A DNA stretch of 64,000 bases, from NCBI RefSeq assembly GCF_905171765.1, contig NC_053390.1, forward strand, positions 507,521,444 through 507,585,443, given 5' to 3'. This document shows, in pieces, positions 1 to 12,680 of the stretch (position 1 is the stretch's first letter; the number at the start of each line of letters is the position of its first letter). Source of the stretch: Bufo bufo (Eukaryota > Chordata > Amphibia > Anura > Bufonidae). The notes beneath the pieces were generated by a model. It ran no database searches. It was given only the letters and a program-made list of their open reading frames with translations, and was not told the DNA's origin. The position numbers and the translations under genes were made by a program.

Positions 1-401
1 GCTAATCACTTACAGATGCTATATAGTACTAGTGCTGATCAAGACTGATCGCAATCAGATCTATCTCAGTACATTAGGGTCACCTTAGGCTCTTCAAAAA
101 ACACAGTGTTCGCCCGATCAGGCCTGATCTTGTGCCCACACTTGCGTTCAGTCCGCCCCACCGCAGTGACAATTTTTTTTTTCTGATCACTGCAAAAACA
201 TAATATAAAGATCACTTTTGAGCTTTTTGGATCTTTATTAGCGATCGCAGCTTTTTTTTTTTTGCACATTCTTTGGCAGAGATTTTTCCATCCACATTGA
301 TCGATGCGAATGAAGAAATCTGTGCAGTTAACTTTCTTTCAGCCCAGAGGCTTAACGGAAAAAAATATATATATATCTCATTACCCATATGCTCAATATA
401 A

Positions 402-712
402 GGCCCCATGCACATGACCATGACGTTTTTTGCGGTCCGCAAACTGCGGATCCGCGAAAAACAGAAGGCGCCCGTGTTGACTAACGCAATTTGTGGAACG
501 GCGCCGGCAATATAATTTGCGCAAAGCGCGGACAAGAATAGGACAGGTTATATTTTTTTAGCGGGGCCGCGGAACGGAGCCACGGATGCGGACAGCACAT
601 GGAGTGCTGTCCGCATCTTTTGCGGCCCCATTGAAGTAAATCGGTTCGCATCCGAGCCGCCAAAACGGCAGCTCGGATGCGGACCCAAACAACGGTCGTG
701 AGCATGAGGCCT
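402..712. repeat. MITE with ggcc(c/t)catgcac termini
   Basis: An imperfect terminal inverted repeat is visible: ggccccatgcacatgacc at 402-419 and gtcgtgagcatgaggcct at 695-712. The interior is rich in gcggatccg/gcggaccc motifs. Related copies lie at 28114-28352 and 52591-53667. It has no coding capacity and is probably a DNA-transposon MITE. Bases 1-401 hold no recognised gene, only A/T-rich and homopolymer stretches. Confidence 0.7.
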
Positions 713-764
713 AAGGAGAATAGCAGAAACTCCTAATGCTGGCCATACATGTAATGATTGCGGA

Positions 765-2541
765 GACCATCAAATGCCAGGGCAGTACAAACACCCCACA
801 AATGACCCCATTTTGGAAAGAAGACACCCCAAGGTATTTGCTGAGGGGCATATTGAGTTCATGAAAGATTGAACTTTTTGTCACAAATTAGCGGAAAGGG
901 AGAAAAAAAAAAAAATCAATTTCCGCTAACTTTTGCCCAAAAAAATAAAATAAAAAAAATAATATTTCTCTCACCCAGCATGGGTATATGTAAAAATACA
1001 CCCCCACACTTTTTTGCAGCCAAGATGCGCCAAGGGGCAGAAAGTCCAACGAGTACCTTTTAGGAGGGCATTTTTAGGCATTTGAATTCCAAACTACTTC
1101 TCACGCTTTAGGGCCCCCAAAATGCCAGGGCAGAATACCCCACAAGTGACCCCATTTTGGAAAGAAGAGACCCCAAGGTATTCCGTGAGGGGCATGGCGA
1201 GTTCATAGAAGATTTTCTTTTTTGGCACAAGTTAGCGGAAAAGGATTGTAAGAAAAAAAAAAAAAAATTTCCTATCATTTTCCGCTAACTTGTGCCAAAA
1301 AAATAAACCTATGAACTCGCCATGCCCCTCACGGAATACCTTAGGGTGTCTTCTTTCCAAAATGGGGTAGTAGTTTGGAATCCAAATGCGTAAAAAATGC
1401 CCTGTGAAATCCTAAAGGTACTCATTGGAATTTGGGCCCCTTTGTGCACCTAGGCTGCAAAAAAGTGTCACACATGTGGTATCGCCGTACTCTGAACAAT
1501 GGCAATGTGTTTTGGGGTGTATTTTTACATATACCCATACTGTGTGTAAGAAATATATATCTCTGTAAATGACAACTTTACATTTTTTTTTATACAAAGT
1601 TCTCAATTTACAGAGATATTTCTCACCCAGCATGGGTATATGTAAAAATACACCCCAAAACACATTGCCCTACTTCTTCTGAATACAGCAATACCACATG
1701 TGACACTTTTGTGCAGCTTAGGTGCGTAAAGGGGCCGAAAGTCCAACGAGTACCTTTAGGCTTTACAGGGTTGCTCACAATTTAGCCCCACCCAAAATGC
1801 CAGAACAGTAAACACACACCACAAATGACCCCATTTCGGAAAGTAGACACCCCAAGGTATTCACTGAGGGGCATAGTGAGTCCGTGGGAGATTATTTTTT
1901 TTTTGGCCAGAAACTTAGCAGAAATGGAAACTTTATTTTTTTTTCCCTCAGAAAGTGTCATTTTCCGCTAACTTGTGAAAAAAAATTAAATCATACATGA
2001 ACTCCCCGTGCCCCTCCGCGAATACTTTGGGGTGTCTTCTTTCTAAAATGGGGTTATTTGGGGGGTATTTATACTATCCTGGCATTCTAGCACCTCAAGA
2101 AACATGACAGGTGCTCAGAAAGTCAGAGCTGCTTCAAAATGCGGAAATTCACATTTTTGTACCATAGTTTGTATAACTTTTGCGCAAACCAATAAATATA
2201 CACTTATTGGATTTTTTTTTATCAAAAGACATGTAGCACAATAAATTCTGACACAAACTTGTATAGAAATGTAATTATATTTGAACAATTTAACCAGAGA
2301 GTTAAAAATACACTTTTTTGAGAAAATTGCGGTCTATTTTGATTAATATCAAAAATGAAAAATATCAGCAGCAATCAAATACCACCAAAAGAAAGCTGTA
2401 TTTATGAGAAGAAAAGGAGGTAAAATTCATTTGGGTGCCAAGTTGCATGACCGAGCAATAAACAGTTAAAGTTGTGAAGTGCCGATTTGTAAAAAAAGGG
2501 CCTGGTCACTAGGGGGGTATAAACCTGTGGTCCTTAAGTGG
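765..2541 (-). mobile_element. TTAA-ended foldback element, partial copy
   Basis: This copy is related to the one at 47593-51133 but in reverse orientation. Its right end is ccttaagtgg followed by TTAA (2542-2545), and the subterminal block containing ggaggtaaaattcatttggg and gaccgagcaataaac is shared with the other copy. The interior is built of alternating direct and inverted units around ccaaaatggggt, cttctttccaaaatgg and ttagcggaaa. The left boundary is approximate. No transposase is encoded. Confidence 0.7.
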
Positions 2542-2590
2542 TTAAGACAGATCGTGACGCCTCAAAATTTTTATCAACATTCCCCATATA

Positions 2591-4209
2591 CAGTCAGGTC
2601 CATAAATATTGGGACAGACAATTCTAACATTTTTGGCTCTATACACCACAAATGGATTTGAAATGAAACAAACAAGATGTGCTTTAACTGCAGACTGTCC
2701 GCTTTAATTTGAGGGTATTTACATCCAAATCAGGTGAATGGTGTAGGAATTACAACAGTTTGCATATGTGCCTCCCACTTGTTAAGGAACCAAAAGTAAT
2801 GGGACAGAATAATCATAAATCAAACTTTCACTTTTTAATACTTAGTTGCAAATCCTTTGCAGTCAATTACAGCCTAATGTCTGGAACGCATAGACATCAC
2901 CAAACGCTGGGTTTCATTCCTGGTGATGCTCTGCCAGGCCTCTACTGCAACTGTCTTCAGTTCCTGCTTGTTCTTGGGGCATTTTCCCTTCAGTTTTGTC
3001 TTCAGCAAGTGAAATGGATGCTCAAAATCGGATTCAGGTCAGGTGATTGACTTGGCTATTGCATAACATTCCACTTCTTTCCCTTAAAAAAACCTCTTTG
3101 GTTGCTTTTGCAGTATGCTTTGGGTCATTGTCCATCTGCACTGTGAAGCGCCGTCCAATGAGTTCTGAAGCATTTGGCTGAATATGAGCAGATAATATTG
3201 CCTGAAACACTTCAGAATTCATCCTGCTGCTTTTGTCAGCAGTCGCATCATCAATAAATACAAGAGAACCAGTTCCATTGGCAGCAATACATGACCACGC
3301 CATGACACTACCACCACCATGCGTCACTGATGAGGTGGTATGCTTAGGATCATGAGCAGTTCCTTTCCTTCTCCATACTCTTCTCATCACCCTGGTACAA
3401 GTTGATCTTGGTCTCGTCTGTCCATAGGATGTTGTTCCAGAACTGTGAAGGCTTTTTTAGATGTCGTTTGGCAAACTCTAATCTGGCCTTCCTGTTTTTT
3501 AGGCTCACCAATGGTTTACATCTTGTGGTGAACCCTCTGTATTCACTCTGGTGAAGTCTTCTCTTGATTGATTGTTGACTTTGACACACATACACCTACC
3601 TCCCGGAGAGTGTTCTTGATCTGGCCAACTGTTTCTTCACCAGGGAAAGAATTCTTTGGTCATCCACCAGTTATTTTCCGTGGTCTTCCGGGTCTTTTGG
3701 TGTTGCTGAGCTTACTGATGCGTTCCTTCTTTTTAAGAATGTTCCAAACAGTTGTTTTGGCTACGCCTAATGTTTTTGCCATCTCTTTGATGGATTTGTT
3801 TTGTTTTTTCAGCCTAATGATGGCTTGCTTCACTGATAGTGACAGCTCTTTGGATCTTATCTTGAGAGTTGACAGCAACAGATTCCAAATGCAAATAGCA
3901 CACTTGAAATGAACTCTGGACCTTTTATCTGCTCATTGTAATTGGGATAATGAGGGAACACACACCTTGGCCATGGAACAGCTGAAAAGCCAATTGTCCC
4001 ATTACTTTTGGTTCCTTAACAAGTGGGAGACACATATGCAAATTGTTGTAATTCCTACACCGTTCACCTGATGTGGATGTAAATACCCTTAAAGTTGACA
4101 GTCTGCAGTTAAAGCACATCTTGTTCATTTCATTCCAAAGCCATTGTGGTGGTGTATAGAGCCAAAAATGTTACAATTGTGTCGATGTCCCAATATTTAT
4201 GGACCTGAC
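2591..4209 (-). mobile_element. Tc1/mariner transposon, decayed
   Basis: The terminal inverted repeats are cagtcaggtccataaatatt at 2591 and gtcccaatatttatggacctgac ending at 4209. The left end abuts a TA. The interior holds a broken minus-strand transposase. The right terminal bases have drifted from the left ones. Confidence 0.9.
3034..3878 (-). pseudogene. Tc1-like transposase, frameshifted
   Basis: Three minus-strand reading segments (3660-3878, 3350-3595, 3034-3390) give, in order: a helix-turn-helix end IKEMAKTLGVAKTTVWNIL with a GRPRK-type hinge, a first catalytic Asp block (NNILWTDETKINL), and a second Asp block (FTVQMDNDPKHTAKATKE). This is the DDE order of Tc1 transposases. The final Glu block is missing or damaged, and frameshifts separate the parts, so it cannot be functional. 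Confidence 0.88.
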
Positions 4210-5114
4210 CATCTACTTTATGTGGGCATAATTTTGGTAATGTCATTTTTTTTTAGTACGTTAGAAGGTTTAGAATTTTTTAAGCAATTTTCGAAATTTC
4301 TGAAAATTTCCAAAGTCAAATTTAAGGACCAGTTCAGTTCTGAAGTCACTGTGGGGCTTACATAGTGGAAACCCCCCATAAATTACCCAATTGTAGAAAC
4401 TACACCCTTCAAGTTACTCAAAACTGATCTTGCAAACTTTGTTAAAGGAAAATGGAGATGAAATTTCAATTTTTTTTGGCAGATTTCCATTTTAATCCTT
4501 TTCTTTAACACATGGAGGGTTAACAGCCAAACAAAACTTATTACCCCGATTCTGCAGTTTACATAAACACCCCACATGTGGTCATAAACTGATGTAAGGG
4601 CAAACGGCAGGGTGCAGAAGAAAAGGAGCGCTGTAGGGTTTTTGGAAGGCAGATTTTGCTGAACTGGTTTTCAGATGCCATGTCTCATTTGAAGCCCCCT
4701 TGATCACTGGCGTACATACAGGGGTCGCAGTTGCGACCAGGCCCGGCCGCCTGTGGACACCCCCCAGGCCACTTGCAGGGGCCCTGCTGTACTCACATGT
4801 AATGGAGCGCTCAGATGGGGCCCGGCCTGAAGTACTGTGGCAATTTCGGGCCCCATCAGAGCGCTCCATGCCTCCATTACATGTATAATATGGGGGGGGG
4901 GGGAGCGTGCAATCACACACACCCATCCCATATCGCGCTGCTGGCTGTGGGAGGAGAGCTGAAAGCCTGGGAATTTTCCTTGAGCACAGCCAGCAGCGAG
5001 ATGAGTGTGGGAGCCTGTCATCAGTGAAGAAGGTAAGTATGTGTGTGTTTTTTTTTCCTAATGCTGCGGCGGGGGGGGGGGGGGGGGGGTCGATGTTTGA
5101 TGGGCACAACTAGA

Positions 5115-5415
5115 GTGAGGGGGCACAAAAGTGGCCATCTCTACTGAGCACCTAATCTGCCATAACTAATTTGAGGGGGCACCTGATCTGGCAAAACTAC
5201 TGTGAGGGGGGGACATATGAAGGCATAACTACTGTGAGGGGGCACGTAATCTGGCATAACCACTGTGAGGCACATATGTGGGCACATCTAATGTGAGGGG
5301 ACACAATCTGGCATAACCACTCTGAGGGGGCACATAACTGGGCATAACTACTGTGAAGGGGCACAATCTGGCATAACTACTGTGAGGGGCCACAAGGTGG
5401 GCATTACTACTGTGG
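5115..5415. repeat. Degenerate ~30-bp tandem repeats
   Basis: Repeats built on gggggcacataatctggcataactactgtga occur about nine times with substitutions and length changes. The same unit recurs at about 6045-6270 inside the same element. A poly-G run at 5072-5088 lies just before the block. Confidence 0.75.
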
Positions 5416-5671
5416 TTGCACTAAGGGAAAATGTCCTAGATTACCCTGCTATACATTGGCATGGCTCTGTCTTACAGGCCAGCACAGCACCCCCTGCTGG
5501 TGATTTCACAGGGGCAGTCACCATCCCTTTCTTATGTGATTATTCTTTTTTATTTCACTACAGGGACCTTGTTCTGGATCCAGCGGACATCACGTTGACG
5601 CCAGTGACACCTTGGATGACCTAGGACCAGATTTTATTAGGACTTGGTGAGTGTAGCCATGCATTGGGCTC

Positions 5672-5947
5672 AGGGCTCTTTAACAAGAGCGGATCCCGTG
5701 CGGGTAATCCGCTGCGTGAAAGAGCCAAGCCCCGTTCCAGACAGCAGAGACACGGAGCATTAACATGATTGATAATGCTCCGTGCCTCTGATCTTTTTAC
5801 TACAAAATTACCAGTGAGAAAGTGGTCACCGTAATTTTGTAGTAAAAAGATCAGTCAGTCAATCATGTTACTGCTCGGTGTCTCTGCTGTGCAGAATGGG
5901 GCTTGACACTCATTCACGCAGCTGATTAGCCGCACAGAAAGAGCCCT
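5672..5947. repeat. Nested palindromic MITE
   Basis: The ends agggctctttaacaagagcg and cgcacagaaagagccct are imperfect inverse copies. A long central inverted repeat includes ctttttactacaaaattacc and its complement with a short loop. It lies inside the 4705-6417 element. Confidence 0.65.
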
Positions 5948-6852
5948 TAGTAAGAAAATATGCCGCTTCTTTGTAAAAATGGGGTGGGGGGGGCCAATGG
6001 ATCAGCTTCACATCGGGGCCCCATGGATTGTGTGTACGCCACTGTGTGAGGGGACACAATCTGGCATAAATACATCTGGGCATAAATACTGTGAAGGGGC
6101 ACAATCTGCCATAAGTACTGTGAGGGGCACATAACTGGGCATTACTACTGTGAGGGGGCACATAATCTGCCATAAGTACTGTGAGGGAGGCACATATCTG
6201 GGCATAACTACTGTGACAGGAACAAAGGTGGGCATAACTACTGTTAGGGGCCACAAGGTGGGCATTAGTACTGTGTGGTTGCACTTAGGGGAAATGTCCT
6301 AGATTACCATGCTATACATTGGTATGGCTCAGTCTTACAGGCCATGGAGGAAGGTTGGGAGGGGGCCCCATGAATCAGTTTCGCACCGGGGCCCCATGGA
6401 TTGTGTGTACGCCACTGCCAGCCAGTAGGTCTGCTTTAATAGGGTTAATCGTTGTGATGGAGCCTCTAAACAATTGAAATGTCAGAAGTTTTGGTGTGGG
6501 GTGGTCTGTCATTAGAAATGATAGGTCAGTTAATCTGTAGAACAAGGGTCACAAATGCCATGTTCAGCATGCAGTTGTGGTCTTCGGATTCCCTCAGCAG
6601 CATGCAGCTTAATCAAGGACCACAAAAACCAAGCAATATGTTGATAAGTATGCCAAACACCATATTTCAGGTTGCAAAATGAACAAGTTGGACAGACAAA
6701 TGAGTATCCAAATAATGGAACATTAAATCAGATTTATATCTAGAACCTCTGAAATACTTGCTTTTTACCACCCAGGTCAGCAAAATCATCAGCACAGGGA
6801 TTATACACAATGACATTCTACAATGTTCATGCTCCTAATTATAACCACTTAC

Positions 6853-7089
6853 AGCCTTTCTCATCAGATCCATCCAAACAGTCCTTCTGATTGTCACATA
6901 TATTGCTGTTGGGGACACATTTTAATCCATCTTTGCAGAGCAAGTAACCTTTGGTACATTTAGGCTCTTCAAGGCATATTGTTTCATCCACTAGACGATG
7001 TGTAGGTGAACAACGACATGTGCGGCTTTCAAGGTTTGGCAGACAAATTTGACTACATCCACCATTATTTTGAGAGCATTGATTTTTAG
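6853..7089 (-). CDS. LRP exon w23: EGF plus first LDLa of next cluster
   Basis: 237-nt phase 1-1 exon, the most 3' one found. The EGF, NQCSQNNGGCSQICLPN, ends CRCSPTHRLVDETIC. An LDLa follows, CTKGYLLCKDGLKCVPNSN, then CDNQKDCLDGSDEKG, whose last cysteine must come from the next exon beyond the window. No further exon was recognised in 1-6852. Confidence 0.93.
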
Positions 7090-7480
7090 CTGTTAAATAA
7101 GAAATCTGGAATCATTAAGAGGAATTCAATTTAAATGTAAATAAGTGCAAATTCCACAACAAAAATGAAAATTAAAAGTATGTCTTATTTCAGCAAATAG
7201 CATTTATCATGTAGAGAACGTTAATAGAATGGAGTTACTAGAGTATTAACCAGATTACCTACTTTGCTTCCTGGATTAATTTTTCCATCACATTATACAC
7301 TGCTCGTTTCCATGGTTACAACCATCCTGCAATCCATCAGTGGTGCTCATGCTTGAACACTATAGAAAAAAGCACCAGCCTATGTACTCTGCCACAGTCC
7401 TGGCCACCAGAGAGGCCGATACTTTTTACTGTAGTGTTAAAGCACGACCACAGCTGCTGGATTGCAGGGTGGTCGTAACC

Positions 7481-7848
7481 AGTGATGAGCGGCAGGGCAA
7501 TATTTGAATGCGCAATATTTGCGAAAATTTGGGCAAATATTCGTCATATATTAGCAAATTCGAGAATTTGTGATCCAGTCATTTTCAAAAAAAAAAAAAG
7601 CTAAATTTGCAATTAAAATTCACGATACGAACATTCGCGATGAACAATACTCCTAGAGTCAAAGAAACTGCAGCCTTCTCATTGGCCCACAAGCAAGAAG
7701 CAGTGAGGGATCATGGGTACTGCAGAAAAAAAAAATTGAAAATTTGCGATTACGAAGATATAGCACTATATTGTAGATATTCACGAATTCTCAAAGTGCC
7801 ACTATTCACAATAAAAATTGCGATTAGAATATTTGCGATCAACACTAG
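7481..7848. mobile_element. hAT MITE with 8-bp target duplication
   Basis: The element runs agtgatgagcg...gcgatcaacactag and is flanked by tcgtaacc (7473-7480) and tcgtagcc (7849-7856), an 8-bp duplication with one mismatch. Eight bases is the hAT signature. The interior is A/T-rich with repeated gcgaat/attcgc motifs. The sequence around 43080-43247 is a relative. Confidence 0.8.
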
Positions 7849-7926
7849 TCGTAGCCATGGAAACGAGCAGTGTATAATGTGATTGAAAAATTTATCAAAT
7901 CCAGTAAAGGAGGCAATATGGATAAT

Positions 7927-10900
7927 TAGTGTTGATCGAGCAAAGTGCTCGGGTGGTCGAGTAGAACACTTTGGTATGCTCGGGTGCTCTACAGAACACA
8001 ATGAAGTCAGTCAATGGGAGAACCCGAGTATTAAAACAGGTACCCCCTGTTTGAAGAGGGGAGGGTGTCTGGTTCACAGGAAAAGGTCAGAAATTGATGG
8101 AAACACCACCGAAATGGTTCGGGAACAGCATGGGGAGGATGTCTGGATGCATCTTGGACTCCCAGGTCGCTGATGGGAACGATGTTGTCCGAGTAGTACG
8201 CCACTTTTACAGACTGACAATAATATGCACAAAACCAAAAGATAAAATCGATTTTAGAGGAAAGATAGAAAACATTATATACAAGTAAATATACAGGAAA
8301 GAAAGTACAAGTGCTGCAAAAAATTACAATGTAGAGGCACTCCAATACAACCTGTTTATCACATAAAGGAGGGCCTTATTCACATTGTGGTACAATTGTT
8401 CAGGTAGTGGGACTCCTACACTCAAAGCCTATGCACTAAGTGAACGGGCTTCCAAAAATTACAAGGAACCAGCAATCTAATACACCCTTTATTACACATA
8501 AAGGAGGGCAGCATACACCCTTAAAAAATAATGGATGGCCTGCTGGTGACCCTCAAAAACATTTGGAGCAAGGGCCCGCTGCCGAGCTGACCCTCTAAAA
8601 CATTAGGAGCGAGGGCAAAATAATAAGCATGTTGATATGATGGAGGAGGACGAGAAAAGGAAGATTGAACCATATACCTTTTTTGTGGCGGAAGCCACAT
8701 TTAAAGTGCCTTTATGTTCAGCCGCTTTCCTCTGGAGTAGAAAAGTCAGGGGCAATCCAGGCCTTGTTCATTTTGATAAGAGTCAACCTGTCAGCATTTT
8801 CAGTTGACAGTCGGATGCACTTATCAGTTATAATGCCCCCAGCAGCACTAAATACCCGCTCTGACAAAACACTGGTGGCGGGGCAGGCCAGCACCTCCAA
8901 GGCATAGAGCGCCAGTTTGTGCCACGTGTCCACCTTGGACACCCAATAGTTGTAAGGCACAGAGGGATCACTGAGGATGCCGACACGTCTGCTACGTACT
9001 CCTTCAACATCTTACAAAATTTTTCCCTCCTTGTGACACTTGGCCACACATCAGGGTGAGGGTGATGGCGGGTGTCATGAAACTGTTACAGGCCTTGGAG
9101 AGTGTTGCCCTGACTCTGTTTGAACTGCTGTGTGTTCCCCTCGTCTCCCCTCCTCGGTTGCCCAAGGAACTACGTACTCTGCTGCCAGCATTGTCAGCTG
9201 GAAATTTTTGGAGCAATTTTTCCACAAGGACCTTCTGGTATTGCACCATTTTGCTAGTCCTCTCCAACACAGAAATGACAGATGAGAAGTTCTATGTAGC
9301 GGGGGTCGAGAACGGTGAACAACCAATAAATCGGTGTTGGCCAAAATGCATATAACACAAGGGTCACAGGAAAGGCAGCATAACAAAGTAAGCCATGTGT
9401 GCCAGAGTCCCAACAGACAAGACTTTGCTGTCCTCATCAGGAGGATGACTCAATTTCCTCATACTCTTACTCCTCTTCGGCCCATCCACGCTTAACAGAT
9501 GGAATAAACCCACTATGGGTACTACCCTATTTAGCGGAGGCAACCGTCTCCTGCTCCTCTTCCAATTCCCGCTGAGAAGACAAACTGAGGGTAGTCTGGC
9601 TATCACCCTCTGTATGGTCTTCCCCCATTTCCACATGCAAAGCGTCCGCCTTCATTGTGAGCAGCAAGCGTTTCATTAGACACAGAAGTGGGATGGTTAC
9701 GCAGATAATAGCGGCATCGCCGCTCACCATCTGTGTTGATTCCTCAAAGTTGCAAAAAAACTCAGAGGTCACACATCCATGCCTACTCCTCGCTTATGAA
9801 TAGCAAAAGCTGACTGGAAAGGCGACGACCATGTTGCAGCCTGTATTCCACTACTGCCCTCTGCTGCTCACAAAGCCTGACCAACCTGTGGAACATGGAG
9901 TTCCAGCGCGTGCTCACGTTGCACTGCTTCAGCGTTGTCAGACCAGAGGCAGCAGTCTATGACTTGCGGAAATTGGCACACACGCGGTGCACCTTCACCA
10001 GTAGCTCAGGCAAATTGGGGTAGGTTTTGAGAAACCGCTGAACCACTAAGTTGAACACGTTGGCTAGGCATGGTGTGCGAGAGCTTGCTCAGCTCAAAAG
10101 CCGCCACCAAGTTACGGCCATTATCAGACAACCATGCCTGGTTGTAGGTTGAGTGGCAAGAGCCACAGCTCATGCAGCTCTGCAGCGGTGTGCTGTTGGT
10201 CACCTAAGCAAATTAGTTTCATCACAGCCTGTTGCTGCTTCCCCACTGCAGTGCTACACTGCTTCCAGCTAGTGACTGATGTCTGACTGGTGCTACAAGA
10301 TGAGAATTCAGAGGTGGAAGTGGAGGAGAAGGGGGGGGTTGCAGCCACTAATGTAGGTGGTGGCGGAAATCCTGATTGAAGTCGGGCCCGCAATCCTTGG
10401 CGGTGGTAGCACCTGTGCCATCCCAGGGTACGACTCGCTCCCAGCCTCCACAACGTTCCCCCAGTGTGCAGTCAGGGAAATGTAACGTCCCTGGCCAAAA
10501 GCACTTGTCCATGTTTCAGTCGTTAAGTGGACCTTCCCAATAACTACGTTGGTCAGGGCATGGGTGATGTTACAGGACACATGCTGGTGTAAGGTGGGGA
10601 CGGCACACTGGGAAAAATAGTGGCGGCTGGGGAGTGAATAACGAGGGACTGCAGCAGCCATTAGGCTGCGGAAAGTCTCAGTGTCCACTAGCCTAAATGG
10701 CAACATTTCCAGGGCCAGCAATTTGGAAAGATGTACATTTAGTGCTATGGCCTGTGGGTGGGTGGCTGGGTACTTGCGCTTTCATTCAAAGGCCTGGGGA
10801 ATGGACATCTGTGTCCCAGCGCAGCGTACAGAAGTGGATGTGCTAGCTGATGGTGCTTGCGAAGGTACAGGTGCAGTGTGGGAGGCATTCGGGCCTGCGT

Positions 10901-12600
10901 CTTGGACAGGGGATTGGCCAGCACGTAACAGTGGAAGTGGAGGCAGTGGTGTGACCCGCAGACAGATTGTGGACCCAGGCGTATGGCCCACCGATTAGGA
11001 TGTTTTGATGCCATGTGACAGATCATGCTGGTGGTGGTGAGGTTGCTAGTGTTCACGCCCCTGCTCATTTTGTTATGGCACAGGTTGCAAATGATCATTC
11101 TTTTACCATCCGCACTTTCCTAAAAAAAAAAAAACGTCAGACTGCAGAACACCTACCCCTTGGCAAGGGAGATTGCGGCAAGGGGGTGCTCCGGGGAACA
11201 GTTTTGCCACCCCACTGCCTCTTCCAGCCTGTTGCAGATCCCTACCCCTCTGTACTGCTGTCCTCGCTCGGCTTACCACCTTCCCAGGTTGGGTCAGTGA
11301 TTTAATCGTCCAGCACCTCCTCTTCCACTTCCTCACTCTTGTCATCATCCTGACTTGTTGACCCAACAAGAACCTCACTTATTAGCAACTTTGTCTCATC
11401 ATCCCCATCATTATCCACCTCGTGAAACACTAATTGCTGTTCCCCACCATCATCTTCTGACTGTGAATTCAAGAGTTTGTGAATCAGAGCACAAGATCTC
11501 CTCATGTCCCTCTTCAAGCGGGCTTGGCGAGAGGCCCAAAGCAAGGAATGGCGATGAAAGGAGCTCCTCGGAATATCCGAGTGTGGGATCACTTGTTTGC
11601 CAAGACTCTCCATGGTGGGAGGAAGGAGGATCAGGGTGAGGATTCGGTTTACCAGACTCTTAGCTACCGAGACTGGACTTTGTGGAAGACAGGGTGGTGC
11701 TTAACCGACTGGAAGCATTATCTGCTGCTTCAAGAGTGGTGTCCTGCACCGCCCTGCTAACTTGGACATGAAGCTAGGCATCATGGATGAGTGTTTCTTG
11801 TGTTCTGGCAGCAGGCAGTTTCACCGCGCCCAGGGACACGACTTCGGCGTGCACAATCAGCAGCACGGCCACTTCCCCGTTCCTTACTGATCACCTTCAG
11901 CATATTAAATGGTATATATGCTTGCAAGTATGTCACATGTACAGTAGCGCAGCTTTTATAAGTATGCGCAAATAAATTAGACTGAAAGTCACATTTAAGG
12001 ATGCGCAAACATTATACAGGAGATGTAATGCAGATAATGTCGCTGTCAGCAGCAGCCAAACATTTGTGCTGAATGTCAGATTTTTAGGATGCAAAATGTA
12101 ACAACAGATGTAGCAGAGGTTGTGTCACTATCAGCAGCAGCCAAACAACTGCACACAATTTAGCGCAGGTTGCACTAATATATATTGCAGACAGATAAAA
12201 CAATAGTCCTTAAAAGGACTTTTGGGTCTCCAACACCTTTTAACACTAAACCCCGCCAAAAAAAAAAAAAAATTCCTGTTCCTACACTCTGTCCCTTCTA
12301 CTGCAGCTCTCCCTGACTAAGAGTGAGCCGAACCACGTGTCATCGGGTGCTATATAACACCCAATGACTCGTTCCGGCCAGCCAATCACTAATGCCAGTA
12401 ACCAACATTGCTACGGTATTGCAGTGAGTGCCAGTACTTCCTCGCACGTTTATTGGCTGTGTAGCAGCCAACAAATGTGCGGGGAGAAGACTAGTGTCAC
12501 GCTCGAGCACACGCAGTGTTCGGCCGAACACAGCGATGTGCAGAGAATCGCGGTGCTAGAGTCAAAATGGTGTTCAGCTGAGCATGCTTGCCCAACACTA
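7927..12600 (-). mobile_element. hAT transposon, 4.67 kb
   Basis: The termini are tagtgttgatcgagc at 7927 and gcatgcttgcccaacacta at 12600, inverse over the outer eight bases. Both sides are flanked by ATAAT (7922-7926 and 12601-12605). The minus strand carries a decayed hAT transposase with an N-terminal BED finger. The 5-bp flank is shorter than the 8 bp normal for hAT. Confidence 0.82.
8718..11613 (-). pseudogene. hAT transposase (BED finger and hATC domain), broken
   Basis: Read 11613 to 8718, broken frames give an acidic N-terminus, a BED zinc finger (ICNLCHNKMSRG, then ICHMASKHPNR, near 10985-11098), an S-T-R-W-N-S block with RLVRLCEQQRAVVEY near 9810-9935, and the C-terminal dimerisation domain LACPATSVLSERVFSAAGG (8718-8960). 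This is the order of ZBED-like hAT transposases. At least six frame breaks separate the parts, so it is a relic. Confidence 0.87.
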
Positions 12601-12680
12601 ATAATATTAGTAAGTGCCTTGTATTAACTTTCTCTACATAAAGGCCAATTGCTGAAGTAAGACAACCCCTTTAAGTTAAG

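Larger units (their letters stand above)
4705..6417. mobile_element. Non-autonomous element with cactggcgtacata termini
   Basis: The left end is cactggcgtacata (4705) and the right end is its inverse tgtacgccactg (ending 6417). A second internal copy of the right end, gtacgccactg, lies near 6036-6046, suggesting an internal duplication or nested copy. The interior carries two blocks of degenerate ~30-bp tandem repeats and a nested palindromic MITE. No protein is recognisable. Confidence 0.65.
7175..12680. repeat. Foldback MITE, interrupted by two hAT insertions
   Basis: Fragments at about 7175-7480, 7849-7926 and 12601-12680 align in order with the uninterrupted relative at 18751-19172. Shared stretches are catttatcatgtagag, ccatcacattatacactgctcgtttccatg, gtgtaatgtgat and attagtaagtg..cttgtattaactt, ending aacccctttaa. 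The two gaps are filled by the hAT elements at 7481-7848 and 7927-12600. Confidence 0.8.

Noticed and set aside
4582..5113. Overlapping frames of 100-175 codons on both strands
   Set aside because: They fall in low-complexity and inverted-repeat sequence of a non-autonomous element, with poly-Pro/poly-Gly from homopolymers and no family motif.
5910..6284. 124-codon minus-strand frame rich in S-Y-A-H-L/V-P-L repeats
   Set aside because: It is a translation of the ~30-bp tandem repeat; periodic codons reflect the DNA repeat, not a protein.
9056..9355. 99-codon plus-strand frame
   Set aside because: Shadow of the hAT transposase coding on the opposite strand.
11355..11760. Plus-strand frames of 93-94 codons at the end of the hAT element
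   Set aside because: They overlap the acidic N-terminal coding of the transposase on the opposite strand and have no motif.
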